The position numbers were made by a program, and so were the translations under genes. This document shows, one piece after another, positions 1-10,537 of a stretch of DNA of 64,000 nucleotides; the stretch's first letter is position 1; every line of letters starts with the position of its first letter. The DNA lies in NCBI GenBank assembly GCA_031769625.1, contig JAUIMM010000699.1:558001-622000 (forward strand), read 5' to 3'. A model generated the notes under the pieces. It had not been told where the DNA came from. It saw nothing but the letters and a program-made list of their open reading frames with translations, and ran no database searches. The stretch is from Taudactylus pleione. Its lineage: Eukaryota > Chordata > Amphibia > Anura > Myobatrachidae.

Positions 1-3000
1 TTGCTGTTTTCTCTTAAATGCAACATGGGAGAAAAACCATTTCACATCACATTTGTGGGTCTTGTTCTTCAACACAATCGGTGAAATTTTGAGCTGTCTG
101 TGTTTGCTACAAGAGGAGATATCACAAAGTATGCGCTTTTGTTGTTTCCATTGCTTTCAATGCATTTTGGCCTAAAACGAGCATTTGATGTTTTTTCTTA
201 AATGCAACATGGGAGAAAAACCATTTCACATCACATTTGTGGGTCTTGTTCTTCAACACATTTGTTGAAAATTTGAGCTGTCTGTGTTTGCTACAAGAGG
301 AGATATATCACAAAATATGCGCTTTTGTTGTTTCCATTGCTTTCAATACATTTTCGCCTAAAACGAGCATTTGCTGTTATCTCTTAAATACAACATGGGA
401 GAAAAACCATTTCACTTCACATTTGTGGGTCTTGTTCTTCAACACATTCAGTGAAATTTTGAGCTGTCTGTGTTTGCTACAAGAGGAGATATCACAAAGT
501 ATGCGCTTTTGTTGTTTCCATTGCTTTCAATGCATTTTGGCCTAAAATGAGCATTTGCTGTTTTCTCTTAAATACAACATGGGAGAAAAACCATTTCACA
601 TCACATTTGTGGGTCTTGTTCTTCAGCACATTCGGTGAAATTTTGAGCTGTCTGTTTGCTACAAGAGGAGATATCACAAAGTATGCGCTTTTGTTGTTTC
701 CATTGCTTTCAATGCATTTTGGCCTAAAACGAGCATTTGCTGTTTTCTCTTAAATGCAACATGGGAGAAAAACCATTTCACATCACATTTGTGGGTCTTG
801 TTCTTCAACACATTCGGTGAAATTTTGAGCTGTCTGTGTTTGCTACAAGAGGAGATATCACAAACTATGCTCTTTTGTTGTTTCCATTGCTTTCAATGCA
901 TTTTGGCCTAAAACGAGCATTTGCTGTTTTCTCTTAAATGCGACATGGGAGAAAAACCATTTCACATCAGATTTGTGGAACTTGGTCTTCAACACATTTG
1001 GTGAAGTATTGACCTGTCTGTGTTTGCTACAAGAGGAGATATCACAAAGTATGCGCTTTTGTTGTTTCCATTGCTTTCAATGCATTTTGGCCTAAAACGA
1101 GCATTTGCTGTTTAATCTTAAACGCAACATGGTAGAAAAACCATTTCACATCACATTTGTGGGTCTTGTTCTTCAACACATTCGGTGAAATTTTGAACTG
1201 TCTGTGATTGCTACAAGAGGAGATATCACAAAGTATGCGCTTTTGTTGTTTCCATTGCTTTCAATGCATTTTGGCCTAAAACGAGCATTTGCTGTTTTCT
1301 CTTAAACGCAACATGGGAGAAAAACCATTTCACATCACATTTGTGGGTCTTGTTCTTCAACACATTCGGTGAAATTTTGAACTGTCTGTGATTGCTACAA
1401 GAGGAGATATCACAAAGTATGCGCTTTTGTTGTTTCCATTGCTTTCAATGCATTTTGGCCTAAAACGAGCATTTGCTGTTTAATCTTAAACGCAACATGG
1501 TAGAAAAACCATTTCACATCACATTTGTGGGTCTTGTTCTTCAACACATTCGGTGAAATTTTGAACTGTCTGTGATTGCTACAAGAGGAGATATCACAAA
1601 GTATGCGCTTTTGTTGTTTCCATTGCTTTCAATGCATTTTGGCCTAAAATGAGCATTTGCTGTTTTCTCTTAAATACAACATGGGAGAAAAACCATTTCA
1701 CATCACATTTGTGGGTCTTGTTCTTCAACACATTCGGTGAAATTTTGAGCTGTCTGTGTTTGCTACAAGAGGAGATATCACAAAGTATGCGCTTTTGTTG
1801 TTTCCATTGCTTTCAATACATTTTGGCCTAAATCGAGCATTTGCTGTTTTCTCTTAAATGCAACATGGGAGAAAAACCATTTCACATCACATTTGTGTGT
1901 CTTGTTCTACAACACATTCGGTGAAATTTTGAGTTGTCTGTGTTTGCTACAAGAGGAGATATCAAAAAGTATGCGCTTTTGTTGTTTCCATTGCTTTCAA
2001 TACATTTTGACCAAAAACGAGCATTTGCTGTTTTTTCTTAAATGCAACATGGGAGAAAAACCATTTCACATCACATTTGTGGGTCTTCGTCTTCAACACA
2101 TTTGGTGAAATTTTGAGCTGTCTGTGTTTGCTACAAGAGGAGATATCACAAAGTATGCACTTTTGTTGTTTGCATTGCTTTCAATGCATTTTGGCCTAAA
2201 ATGAGCATTTGCTGTTTTCTCTTAAACGCAACATGGGAGAAAAACCATTTCACATCACATTTGTGGGTCTTGTTCTTCAACACATTTGGTGAAATTTTGA
2301 GCTGTCTGTGTTTGCTGCAAGAGGAGATATCACAAAGCATTCGCTTTTGTTGTTTCCATTGCTTTCAATGCATTTTGACCTAAAACGAGCATTTGTTGTT
2401 TTCCCTTAAACGCAACATGGGTGAAAAACCATTTCACATCACATTTGTGGGTCTTGTTCTTCAACACATTCGGTGAAATTTTGAGCTGTCTGTGTTTGCT
2501 ACAAGAGGAGATATCACAAACAATGCGCTTTTGTTGTTTCCATTGCTTTCAATGCATTTTGGCCTAAAACGAGCATTTGCTGTTTTCTCTTCAATACAGC
2601 ATGGGAGAAAAACCATTTCACATCACATTTGTGGGTCTTGTTCTTCAACACATTCAGTGAAATTTTGAGCTGTCTGTGTTTGCTACAAGAGGAGATATCA
2701 CAAACTATGCGCTTTTGTTGTTTCCGTTGCTTTCAATACATTTTGGCCTAAAACGAGCATTTGCTGTTTTCTCTTAAATACAACATGGGAGAAAAACCAT
2801 TTCACATCACATTTGTGGGTCTTGTTCTTCAACACATTTGTTGAAATTTTGAGCTGTCTGTGTTTGCTACAAGAGGAGATATCACAAAGTATGTGCTTTT
2901 GTTGTTTCCATTGCTTTCAATGCATTTTGGCCTAAAACGACCATTTGCTGTTTTCTCTTAAATGCAACATGGGAGAAAAACCATTTCACATCACATTTGT

Positions 3001-4667
3001 GGGTCTTGGTCTTCAACACATTCGGTGAAACTTTGAGCTGTCTGTGTTTGCTACAAGAGGAGATATCACAAACTATGCGCTTTTGTTGTTTCCATTGCTT
3101 TCAATACATTTTGGCCTAAAACGAGCATTTGCTGTTTTCTCTTAAATACAATATGGGTGAAAAACCATTTCACATCACATTTGTGGGTCTTGTTCTTCAA
3201 CACATTTGGTTAAATTTTGAGCTGTCTGTGTTTGCTACAAGAGGAGATATCACAAAGTATGCGCTTTTGTTGTTTCCATTGCTTTCAATGCATTTTGGCC
3301 TAAAACGAGCATTTGCTGTTTTTTCTTAAATGCAACATGGGAGAAAAACCATTTCACATCACATTTGTGGGTCTTGTTCTTCAACACATTTGTTGAAATT
3401 TTGAGCTGTCTGTGTTTGCTACAAGAGGAGATATCACAAAGTATGCGCTTTTGTTGTTTCCATTGGTTTCAATGCATTTTGACCTAAAACGAGCATTTGC
3501 TGTTTTCTCTTAAACGCAACATAGGAGACAAACCATTTCACATCACATTTGTGGGTCTTGGTCTTCAACACATTCGGTGAAATTTTGAGCTGTCTGTGTT
3601 TGATACAAGAGGAGATATCACAAACTATGCGCTTTTGTTGTTTCCATTGCTTTCAATACATTTTGGCCTAAAACGAGCATTTGCTGTTTTTTCTTAAATG
3701 CAACATGGGAGAAAAACCATTTCACATCACATTTGTGGGTCTTGATCTTCAACACATTTGGTGAAATTTTGAGCTGTCTGTGTTTGCTACAAGAGGAGAT
3801 ATCACAAAGTATGCGCTTTTGTTGTTTGCATTGCTTTCAATGCATTTTGGCCTAAAACGAGCATTTGCTGTTTTCTCTTAAATGCAACATGGGAGAAAAA
3901 CCATTTCACATCACATTTGTGGGTCTTGGTCTTCAACACAATCAGTGAAACTTTGAGCTGTCTGTGTTTGCTACAAGAGGAGATATCATAAACTATGCGC
4001 TTTTGTTGTTTCCATTGCTTTCAATACATTTTGGTCTAAAACGAGCATTTGCTGTTTTCTCTTAAATACAATATGGGAGAAAAACCATTTCACATCACAT
4101 TTGTGGGTCTTGTTCTTCAACACATTCGGTGAAATTTTGAGCTGTCTGTGTTTGCTACAAGAGGAGATATCACAAAGTATGCGCTTTTGTTGTTTCCATT
4201 GCTTTCAATGCATTTTGGCCTAAAATGAGCATTTGCTGTTTTCTCTTAAACGCAACATGGGAGAAAAACCATTTCACATCACATTTGTGGGTCTTGGTCT
4301 TCAACACATTCAGTGAAATTTTGAGCTGTCTGTGTTTGCTACAAGAGGAGATATCACAAACTATGCGCTTTTGTTGTTTCCATTGCTTTCAATACATTTT
4401 GGCCTAAAACGAGCATTTGCTGTTTTTTCTTAAATGCAACATGGGAGAAAAACCATTTCACATCACATTTGTGGGTCTTGTTCTTCAACACATTCGGTGA
4501 AATTTTGAGCTGTCTGTGTTTGCTACAAGAGGAGATATCACAAAGTATGCGCTTTTGTTGTTTGCATTGCTTTCAATGCATTTTGGCCTAAAACGAGCAT
4601 TTGCTGTTTTCTCTTAAACGCATCATGGGAGAAAAACCATTTCACATCACATTTGTGGGTCTTGGTC
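1..4667 (+). repeat. 184-bp satellite array, left block
   Basis: This block holds about 25 head-to-tail copies of an AT-rich monomer, already in mid-array at base 1. Landmarks recur every 184 bp: TTGCTGTTTTCTCTTAAA, then CATGGGAGAAAAACCATTTC, ACATTTGTGGGTCTTG, TTGAGCTGTCTG, GAGGAGATATCAC and CATTGCTTTCAATGCATTTT. Some monomers differ in length, for example 186 bp for the second (extra AT near 305) and 182 bp for the one starting near 555 (a GT is missing). Copies are fairly diverged from one another and long-range order is weak. The exception is a local two-monomer duplication, with the TAATC variant at 1111 and again at 1479, exactly 368 bp apart. The block ends at the LINE. No gene is seen here. 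The family name is not known to me. Confidence 0.97.
4661..4667. repeat. Target-site duplication, copy at the LINE 3' end
   Basis: CTTGGTC here matches 12095-12101 and both are ordinary satellite sequence. The following AATC (4668-4671) may also be target: the other flank reads CTTGGTCTTCAATC, so a 14-bp duplication with 3 bp (TTC) lost on this side is possible. In that reading the element ends at 4672. Confidence 0.75.
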
Positions 4668-5212
4668 AATCCTCTTTATTGGAGAATTGCAACATGTTAA
4701 ACATTAAAATTACAATATATAATGAGGTTCACAGACTAAAAAAACATAGTATAGTAAACCAAAATATACAAATCCACAGACATCAAAGACACAAAAATGG
4801 TATATCCACAGCTTAGATCAAGCATAATACAGATAATCAGACACTTAAGCTTCAGTGTCAAATAACCCTTAACTAGACACAGCCTAAGCCTACCTGGCTA
4901 AAGGTCTTATTCTTATTAAGGGCTGCCTACAGCAGCCACCACACAAACAAACTCCATCCATACCACCCAGACAAGACAACACCTTGCTACTCCCCCCACC
5001 AACTAACCACCACCTCACCCAACGAATCCCACCACCACTCTAACCACTATCCACCAACACTAACTCCTTTGACAAAGAGAAAGTGAAAAAGAGCAGTTTA
5101 GATACATGTAAACCGTCTCAATAAAAAACAAATCAATCAAAATCTAAAGATGAAAGAAGTGAAAGGGACAGAAAGCCAAAGAAACAAACAGAGAGAGACT
5201 GCTTGCCACCCA
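4668..5212 (-). other. LINE 3' UTR
   Basis: These 545 bp lie between the ORF2 stop codon (5213-5215) and the end of the element. On the sense strand the part at about 4936-5067 is G- and T-rich with many GG and GGG runs and one run of six G (C at 4992-4997). The last 250 bp or so are AT-rich and lead to AATAAA. No poly(A) tail and no simple-sequence tail is visible at the junction. No open frame of note is present. Confidence 0.8.
4675..4680 (-). terminator. AATAAA polyadenylation signal at the LINE 3' end
   Basis: The minus strand reads CCAATAAAGAGGATT and then satellite. The hexamer lies only 7 to 11 bases from the junction, closer than the usual 10-30 bases between signal and cleavage, and no A-tail follows. 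It may be a real signal with the tail lost, or part of a defined 3' end recognised by the reverse transcriptase. Confidence 0.55.
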
Positions 5213-5529
5213 CTAAGGGGGTTTCAGGTGTCTCCACCTCCTAGACCACCCGACGGCATCCAGCCTCTCTCTATCCATGTCCATCATCCTTCTCACCTCA
5301 TGAAGAATACCACCCACCACCTCTAAACAGGGGAGGATTTTATTTCTCAATGGCAATAAACACCGTGCATTCCATAGGTGATACCTAACTGCTAGACTGA
5401 CTAAAAAAATAGTGACTAAATCAAATCGCCCATACCCTTTGAAGGCTCCATAAACCCACTCAGGGTAACTCAGCCCCGAAAGGCACGGGATGCGTAAAGA
5501 TCTTGAAACTGCCTTACACACCTCAACTG

Positions 5530-5610
5530 TGAAGGGACACCTCAAAAGGAAGTGGTCCATGGTCTCCTCCTCCCCTTGACAACCCTCACGTGGACAATCA
5601 CGGTCATCGG
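5530..5610 (-). other. ORF2 C-terminal cysteine/histidine motif
   Basis: The residues CPREGC, eight residues, then HFLLRC give CX4CX8HX4C, a zinc-knuckle-like motif near the end of ORF2. L1-group proteins carry a comparable C-terminal cysteine motif thought to help bind nucleic acid. It is intact in this copy. Confidence 0.75.
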
Positions 5611-6299
5611 CACTACGGCTTTTGATGTTTCCCCTCACGTAGAGCCTCCCTTGAAAGGAAAGCCAGGCAATGTCCCTAAACTTCAAAGGGATTCTCTCCG
5701 ACATCAGCAAAGAGATCCCGTTTGAGCAGACTATGCCCGGGCAGTCCCTCAGCGACAACGGAGCATAGAAGTGGGAGCGCAAAATGCTTCTCCCCAACTG
5801 CTTCCTGGAGAAGGTTTTGACGCTCCCCACAACCAGCTCCCACCGTCTCGTCACCTTCAAGCACAGGATGACGTAGATCGGGAGGTATCCACACCTGACT
5901 CTAAGAGTTCTTACACGGCCACCATCTTTCCATAGATCGAGGAAGGGAAGCACCCAGGCTCTAAAACTCTCTACCCATTGAGGGGGAGTCTCCAAAAACA
6001 GACTACCAAGATTGAGCTTTAAGAAAGTCGTGGCAAAGAAAACCACAGGGCTGACCATGTCGAGCCCGCCCTCTTCCCTCAACCTGTAGGTTACGCCTCT
6101 CTTGACAATGTTCATGTTGTTTCCCCACAAAAGCAGGAAGAACAAGGAGTTCATCCGGGTCCATAAAGATTGAGGCAAGAAACACACATAACTGACATAC
6201 AAAAATACTGGGACCAGATAAGTCTTGATCAAATGAACCCTTTCCCTGAAAGAAAGCTTCCACCTCCTCCAAGCCTGCACTTTCCTGGTAGCATCTCCC

Positions 6300-7290
6300 A
6301 ACCTCTTCTCCCAGTTTTGAGTGGCATAATCACCACGGCCAAATGTAATACCTAAGATCTTTACTTCAGGACTGGCCTGGGGGAGGCCATCCGGAAGGTC
6401 AAACTCGTCACTTTCCTCCCCCATCCAGAAAGCTTCACACTTATCTTGGTTTACTCTGGAGCTCGATGCCTCAGAGTATTCTGAGATGAGGTGTTCCACA
6501 TCACGCGCCTCTGCCACAGATGACAGGACAACTGTGACGTCATCTGCATAGGCCACCACTCTCAGAGGAGTCTCCGGGCCCAGCTGCACCCCTCCCACAG
6601 TGCCACAATCAATCCTCCTTATGAAAGGATCAATTGCGAACACATACAGGAGGGGGCTCAAGGGGCATCCCTGACGGACACCGGAGTCAACCCTAAAAGC
6701 AGGGCCTACCCAACCATTAACAAGTGGGAAGCTCTCGGCCTGATTATACAAAACTTGAAGCCAATTGATAACCCTTGCTGGGAAACCATACCTCTCCAGT
6801 ACAGCTCACAGGTACTTATGGTTCACTCGATCAAAGGCCTTAGACTGATCCAATGCCAGTAAGTACTTGTCCCACTTTTCAGCACAGCATTGCTCCACGG
6901 CCTCCCGGACGCCAAGGACAGCACTAAATGTACTACGGCCCTTCACGGTACAGTGCTGAGAAGGAGACAGCACTAGTCCGGAAACTTCCATCAGCCTATT
7001 GAAGAGTATTTTTGCCAGAATCTTCCTGTCCGTATTGAGAAGAGCGATGGGGTGCCAGTTCTCAATACATGACGGATCCTTTCCCTTGGATAACAATATA
7101 AGAGCAGAGGACCTCATGGAGGGAGGGAGCAACCCCTCTCCCAGGCACTCATTTTAAACCACCATGAGGTGAGGAGCCAAGACATCAACAAAGGCTTTAT
7201 AAAATTCGGATGTTAACCCATCCGGTCCCGGGGATTTTTTGATGGATAACCCACCTATGGCTCTCTTGACCTCCTCCACCGTTACATCAT
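6300..7290 (-). other. ORF2 reverse transcriptase core
   Basis: The motifs run in order: KKSPGPDGLTSEFYKAF (near 7190-7245), LILLSKGKDP, NWHPIALLNTDRKILAKIL, VKGRSTFSAV, the first catalytic Asp in LALDQSKAFDRVNH, GVRQGCPLSPLLY, and AYADDVTVV with the catalytic pair at 6539-6550. All three expected aspartates are present. Stops at 7154-7156 and 6806-6808 interrupt the domain, the second just after the FDRVNHKYL stretch. The fragment below 6751 is the largest uninterrupted piece (512 codons) but begins without a true ATG. Confidence 0.92.
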
Positions 7291-7889
7291 CACCCAAGGT
7301 GTCAAAAGAGGCATCAAGTCCTTCAAGCCCCGGCATCTCAATCAGAAATGCCTCCATCCTTTCTCTGATGAGTGGCTGCTCAGACAAAAGGTCAGAGTAG
7401 TAAAACCTGATGACTCCCAAGATACCCTCCTTATCCTTGCAAAGAGTACCCTGGTCATCAAACAGGCCCCTGACCTCCCTCAAATCGACTGATCTTCTAC
7501 AATTCTGGTAACGATCAGGTGAGTGGTATTTCCCATAATCCCTCTCCAGAACCAAAGAAGCCAGACGATCGTACTGAATCTCCTTTAGCTGAGCCTTCAC
7601 CCGGGAGATTTCCCCACCATCTCCACCCTCAGAGATCAAGAAATCTAATTTCTTTCTCAATCTATGAATGATGCATCTCTTTTTCAAATTCCTCTGGGCT
7701 ATCAGCCTCCGAAAGAACTCCCGAGTCCTCTTTTTACATACCTCCCACCACTCGGATCTACTCCAACCAGCCTCCAGAAGTGTCTCCTGCAGTTGAAGGA
7801 AGTCCCTGAAGGACTGACTGACCCTTTCCTCCTTCAGGAGATCAGAATTCAATCTCCAAAGACCCCGCCCTTTCAGAGGGGTTTCTAAA

Positions 7890-8589
7890 ACATTCAAAGT
7901 TACACTCAGAAAAACGTGGTCAGAGAATTATACCGGCTTCACCTCAGGAGGCAAAGTTTTCGAAGACTCCTTAACAAAAATCCTATCTATCCTAGACCTA
8001 CGACTTCCGCTAAAGTAAGTGTACCCCGTGAGGTCCGGATGATGGCGAATGTGCACATCAACCAGACCAGCCTCTCTAATCATGCTCACTAAAAAATTGG
8101 CATCATAACTCAGAGTTGTCCTTGCAGCCCCCCTGTCCATGGGCCTAACGACGGTGATAAAGTCGCCACCAAAGACAATCTGCTGAGCCGTAAAAAGAAA
8201 TGGTTTTATCAACCCGAAAAGGCATTTTCTATCCCAGGCTGACTGCGGTCATAGACATTGATCAGCCTCAAGTCCTGCCCTCTCAGGTTGACATCCAAAA
8301 CCATGCATCTACCCACCTGCAACTCTATAATTCTGCGTATGGTTACCATGCCAGTAAAAAGCACCGCCACCCCACCGTACGGCTCGGCCGCAAGAGACCA
8401 GAAAGATGGACCACGCCTCCACTGGGCCTTAGCCCTGTGGAGGGTGGACAGATCTCCCACATGGGTCTCCTGCAAAAACAAAAAATCAACATCAACCGTG
8501 TTGAAAAAATCGATGGCCAAATAACGAGCGCGTTCGGAAAGAACGGAAGCCACATTAATGGTGGCACATCGTATGGGTTGAGGATCCAT
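7890..8589 (-). other. ORF2 endonuclease domain (APE-like), damaged
   Basis: In order, this contains CATINVAS, the catalytic-acid motif LQETH, GGVAVLF, LRLINVY, GGDFI, SRIDRIF and FSDHVFLS. This is the usual order of the exonuclease/endonuclease/phosphatase fold in LINEs. Two lesions split it: a frameshift after LINVY (8210-8255) and TAA at 7928-7930, just before FSDH. The family motif GDFN reads GDFI here (ATC codon, rc of 8156-8158); that Asn is an active-site residue in the family, so the fold would be catalytically compromised even without the stop. Glu, Arg-Ile-Asp and Ser-Asp-His are kept. Confidence 0.88.
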
Positions 8590-8619
8590 AGTTCCGAATT
8601 ATTGAGATAGGACTCCATT

Positions 8620-10526
8620 TCACTTCTTCTTTATCTGACAACCAGACTCCTCATCTGAGGAGCCTGCTCGCTTACAGGTTGACCCAAAAGGGACATCCTC
8701 ACCCAACAAAACAAACTCTTCCAAATCACCCTCCACCTCATTCACACCAACAATTACATCTGGGGCTTTAGCCCCACCCTGTGGGTCACCAGACCCAACC
8801 ACCCCACCACCCTCCAACACCACACCACCAACCTCCACTCCCAACACCCCGACTGGAGGAGGATCCGGGTCAGGAGGCTTTGGGAGAATACTCTCTGAGG
8901 ATGACTCAGATACCTCCTTCACCTCCACCACTGGGGAGGTACCTAACACCTCAACTGGGACCTCATCCACCAGGTTCTCAGGTGTCTCCTCCACCACACC
9001 GACTGAACCCTGGGAGGCCACTTGACTAATAGCCTGTTTACTGGGGCCACCACCATCCATTAAGGCCTCTACCTCCATACCCAACTCCATGGTATAAGGG
9101 TTCCACTCTATCTCCTCCAAACCCTTCACATGGTTTGTTTTGCTGACACTCTTCCCCCCTCTCTTTTGCTTAGGATCAGACCTCACCGCCACCTCCCCTA
9201 AAGTCAGCTCCTTCTTCTTCTTTAGCTTTTTCCTTTTTGCCTTATCAGGAACAAACACCAATTCTTTGCCATTCACCCTGACCACCTCCCCCTCACCCTC
9301 ATCCTCGGTATCAGAGGAAAGGACATCAATTTTGTTGGCACAAACTACATCAGTGTCACCCCTCCTCTTCACATTCTTCTCACCACCATTCACCTCTTTC
9401 CACTCACCACCAACAGAAGGCTTAGCACTACCCAGACCCAAAGCACTCCAATCAGGCTGTCTAACAGGCTGTACCACAGGCTGTTCAGTTGGCTGCACCT
9501 CCATAAACGCTGCTAAAACTGAACTCTCACTTTCTCCCGGGGGAATGACTACCACCTCCAATTGATCCCCCTGATTGTGCGAAGCCTCAGGGCAGCGACT
9601 ATAAGGATGACCCTCAGCACCACATAAATTACAGGTCACCTGTGTGCATTCTTTAGAAGTGTGCCCATTTTTACTACACAATGCACACCTTGTAATCGGA
9701 CAGTCATTACTCATGTGGTGGAAGTCCCCGCACTTATGACAAGTACGGGGCTGGCCAGGATAAAAGCATTGGATGTGATCCCTGCCAATATAAGCCGCCG
9801 AGGGTATGTGCCTGGTTTCCTCACCGACCTGCGTCAGTCTTACAGTAACAGAGTATGCACCCCTCATACCTGTTTGGTGTAATCAATTCTCTCTAGAATT
9901 GACAGGACTGTACAGTGACGAGAGAGCCAAAATTCTATGTCCACAATAGGGAGGGACTCATTGCGGACAAGGATTGTAATTTTAACACGGTCCTGTCTTG
10001 TCAAGGTGTTAGCCCTATAGGAGGAATAAGGGGCCTTTGACTTATTCAGCTCCCACTTTGAACAAAAGGCTTGCAGCCCATTAAGTGAAAGGAAGCTGAG
10101 GTCGAAGTCAGGGGTCCTAACGGGATGAATACAAGCAAATAGATCCCTTGTGGTGAAGCCTAAAGAAAATACCATATCCAAAAAAACTGCTTTAGAGGGA
10201 ACCTCTCCCTCACCTATCCATTTTATTTGGATGACATTCTGCCTCTTGATGGGCCCTCTACTCTCCGACCATACCTGAGGGGCTGCCTTTTGCCTATTAG
10301 CACCTGCCAGGACACTGGCATATGATGTAATACCAGGAGTAACCACAGGCTGTACAGGACAAAGAAGAGGAGGAGGGGGGGCTTCCACCAATTGCCTACC
10401 CACAGCCAGACCATGCATTACCCCACTCGACTCCATTCTCAGCTGGTTAGCATTAATTATAGTGAGTGCTGCCTTCACTCTGGCTGGCACACTTATGTTC
10501 CCATAAATTGATTCAACAATTGCAGA
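8620..10526 (-). pseudogene. LINE ORF1: gag-like RNA-binding protein with three zinc knuckles, frameshifted
   Basis: ORF1 proteins coat the element RNA. Two open pieces overlap as ATGA: 10526-9864 (no ATG at its left edge; first internal ATG in LRMESSG) and 9867-8620 (415 codons from a true ATG). The upstream piece carries a conserved-looking core ending RHCTVLSILERIDY. The downstream piece begins MRGAYSVTVRL, and its residues 43-92 hold three knuckles, CX2CX4HX4C each (CHKCGDFHHMSNDC, CALCSKNGHTSKEC, CNLCGAEGHPYSRC). The knuckle piece reads as the direct continuation of the core, so a 1-base frameshift near 9868-9890 is the simplest view; a natural stop-start overlap is less likely. The tail after the knuckles is acidic with Lys-rich patches (KAKRKKLKKKKE). 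Three knuckles favour a Tx1-type element over ordinary L1. Confidence 0.83.
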
Positions 10527-10537
10527 TTACCCTGTAC

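Larger units (their letters stand above)
5213..8589 (-). pseudogene. LINE ORF2: AP endonuclease and reverse transcriptase, broken
   Basis: Target-primed reverse transcription needs an endonuclease to nick DNA and a reverse transcriptase to copy the element RNA; both are encoded here, about 1125 codons. The start is ATG at 8587-8589 (MDPQPIRC), 30 nt after the ORF1 stop and in the same frame. The endonuclease covers 7890-8589, the RT core about 6300-7290, and a C-terminal CX4CX8HX4C motif lies near 5540-5605. The frame is broken by a frameshift at about 8210-8255. After that one single frame runs to the TAG at 5213, interrupted only by TAA at 7928-7930, TAA at 7154-7156 and TGA at 6806-6808. 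Conserved residues continue directly across each stop, so these are point nonsense changes in one former gene. Length and layout fit an L1/Tx1-group ORF2. Confidence 0.9.

Noticed and set aside
3129..3329. GEKPF in the satellite translation, resembling the linker of C2H2 zinc-finger proteins
   Set aside because: No Cys-Cys-His-His pattern surrounds it and 184 bp does not fit the 84-bp finger unit, so it looks like coincidence.
4601..4816. Short plus-strand open frame across the left LINE junction
   Set aside because: It joins satellite to antisense LINE 3' UTR by chance and shows no protein motif.
8200..9882. Plus-strand open frames opposite ORF1 and the endonuclease
   Set aside because: They are shadows of the minus-strand genes and Pro/Thr/Ser-rich without motifs.
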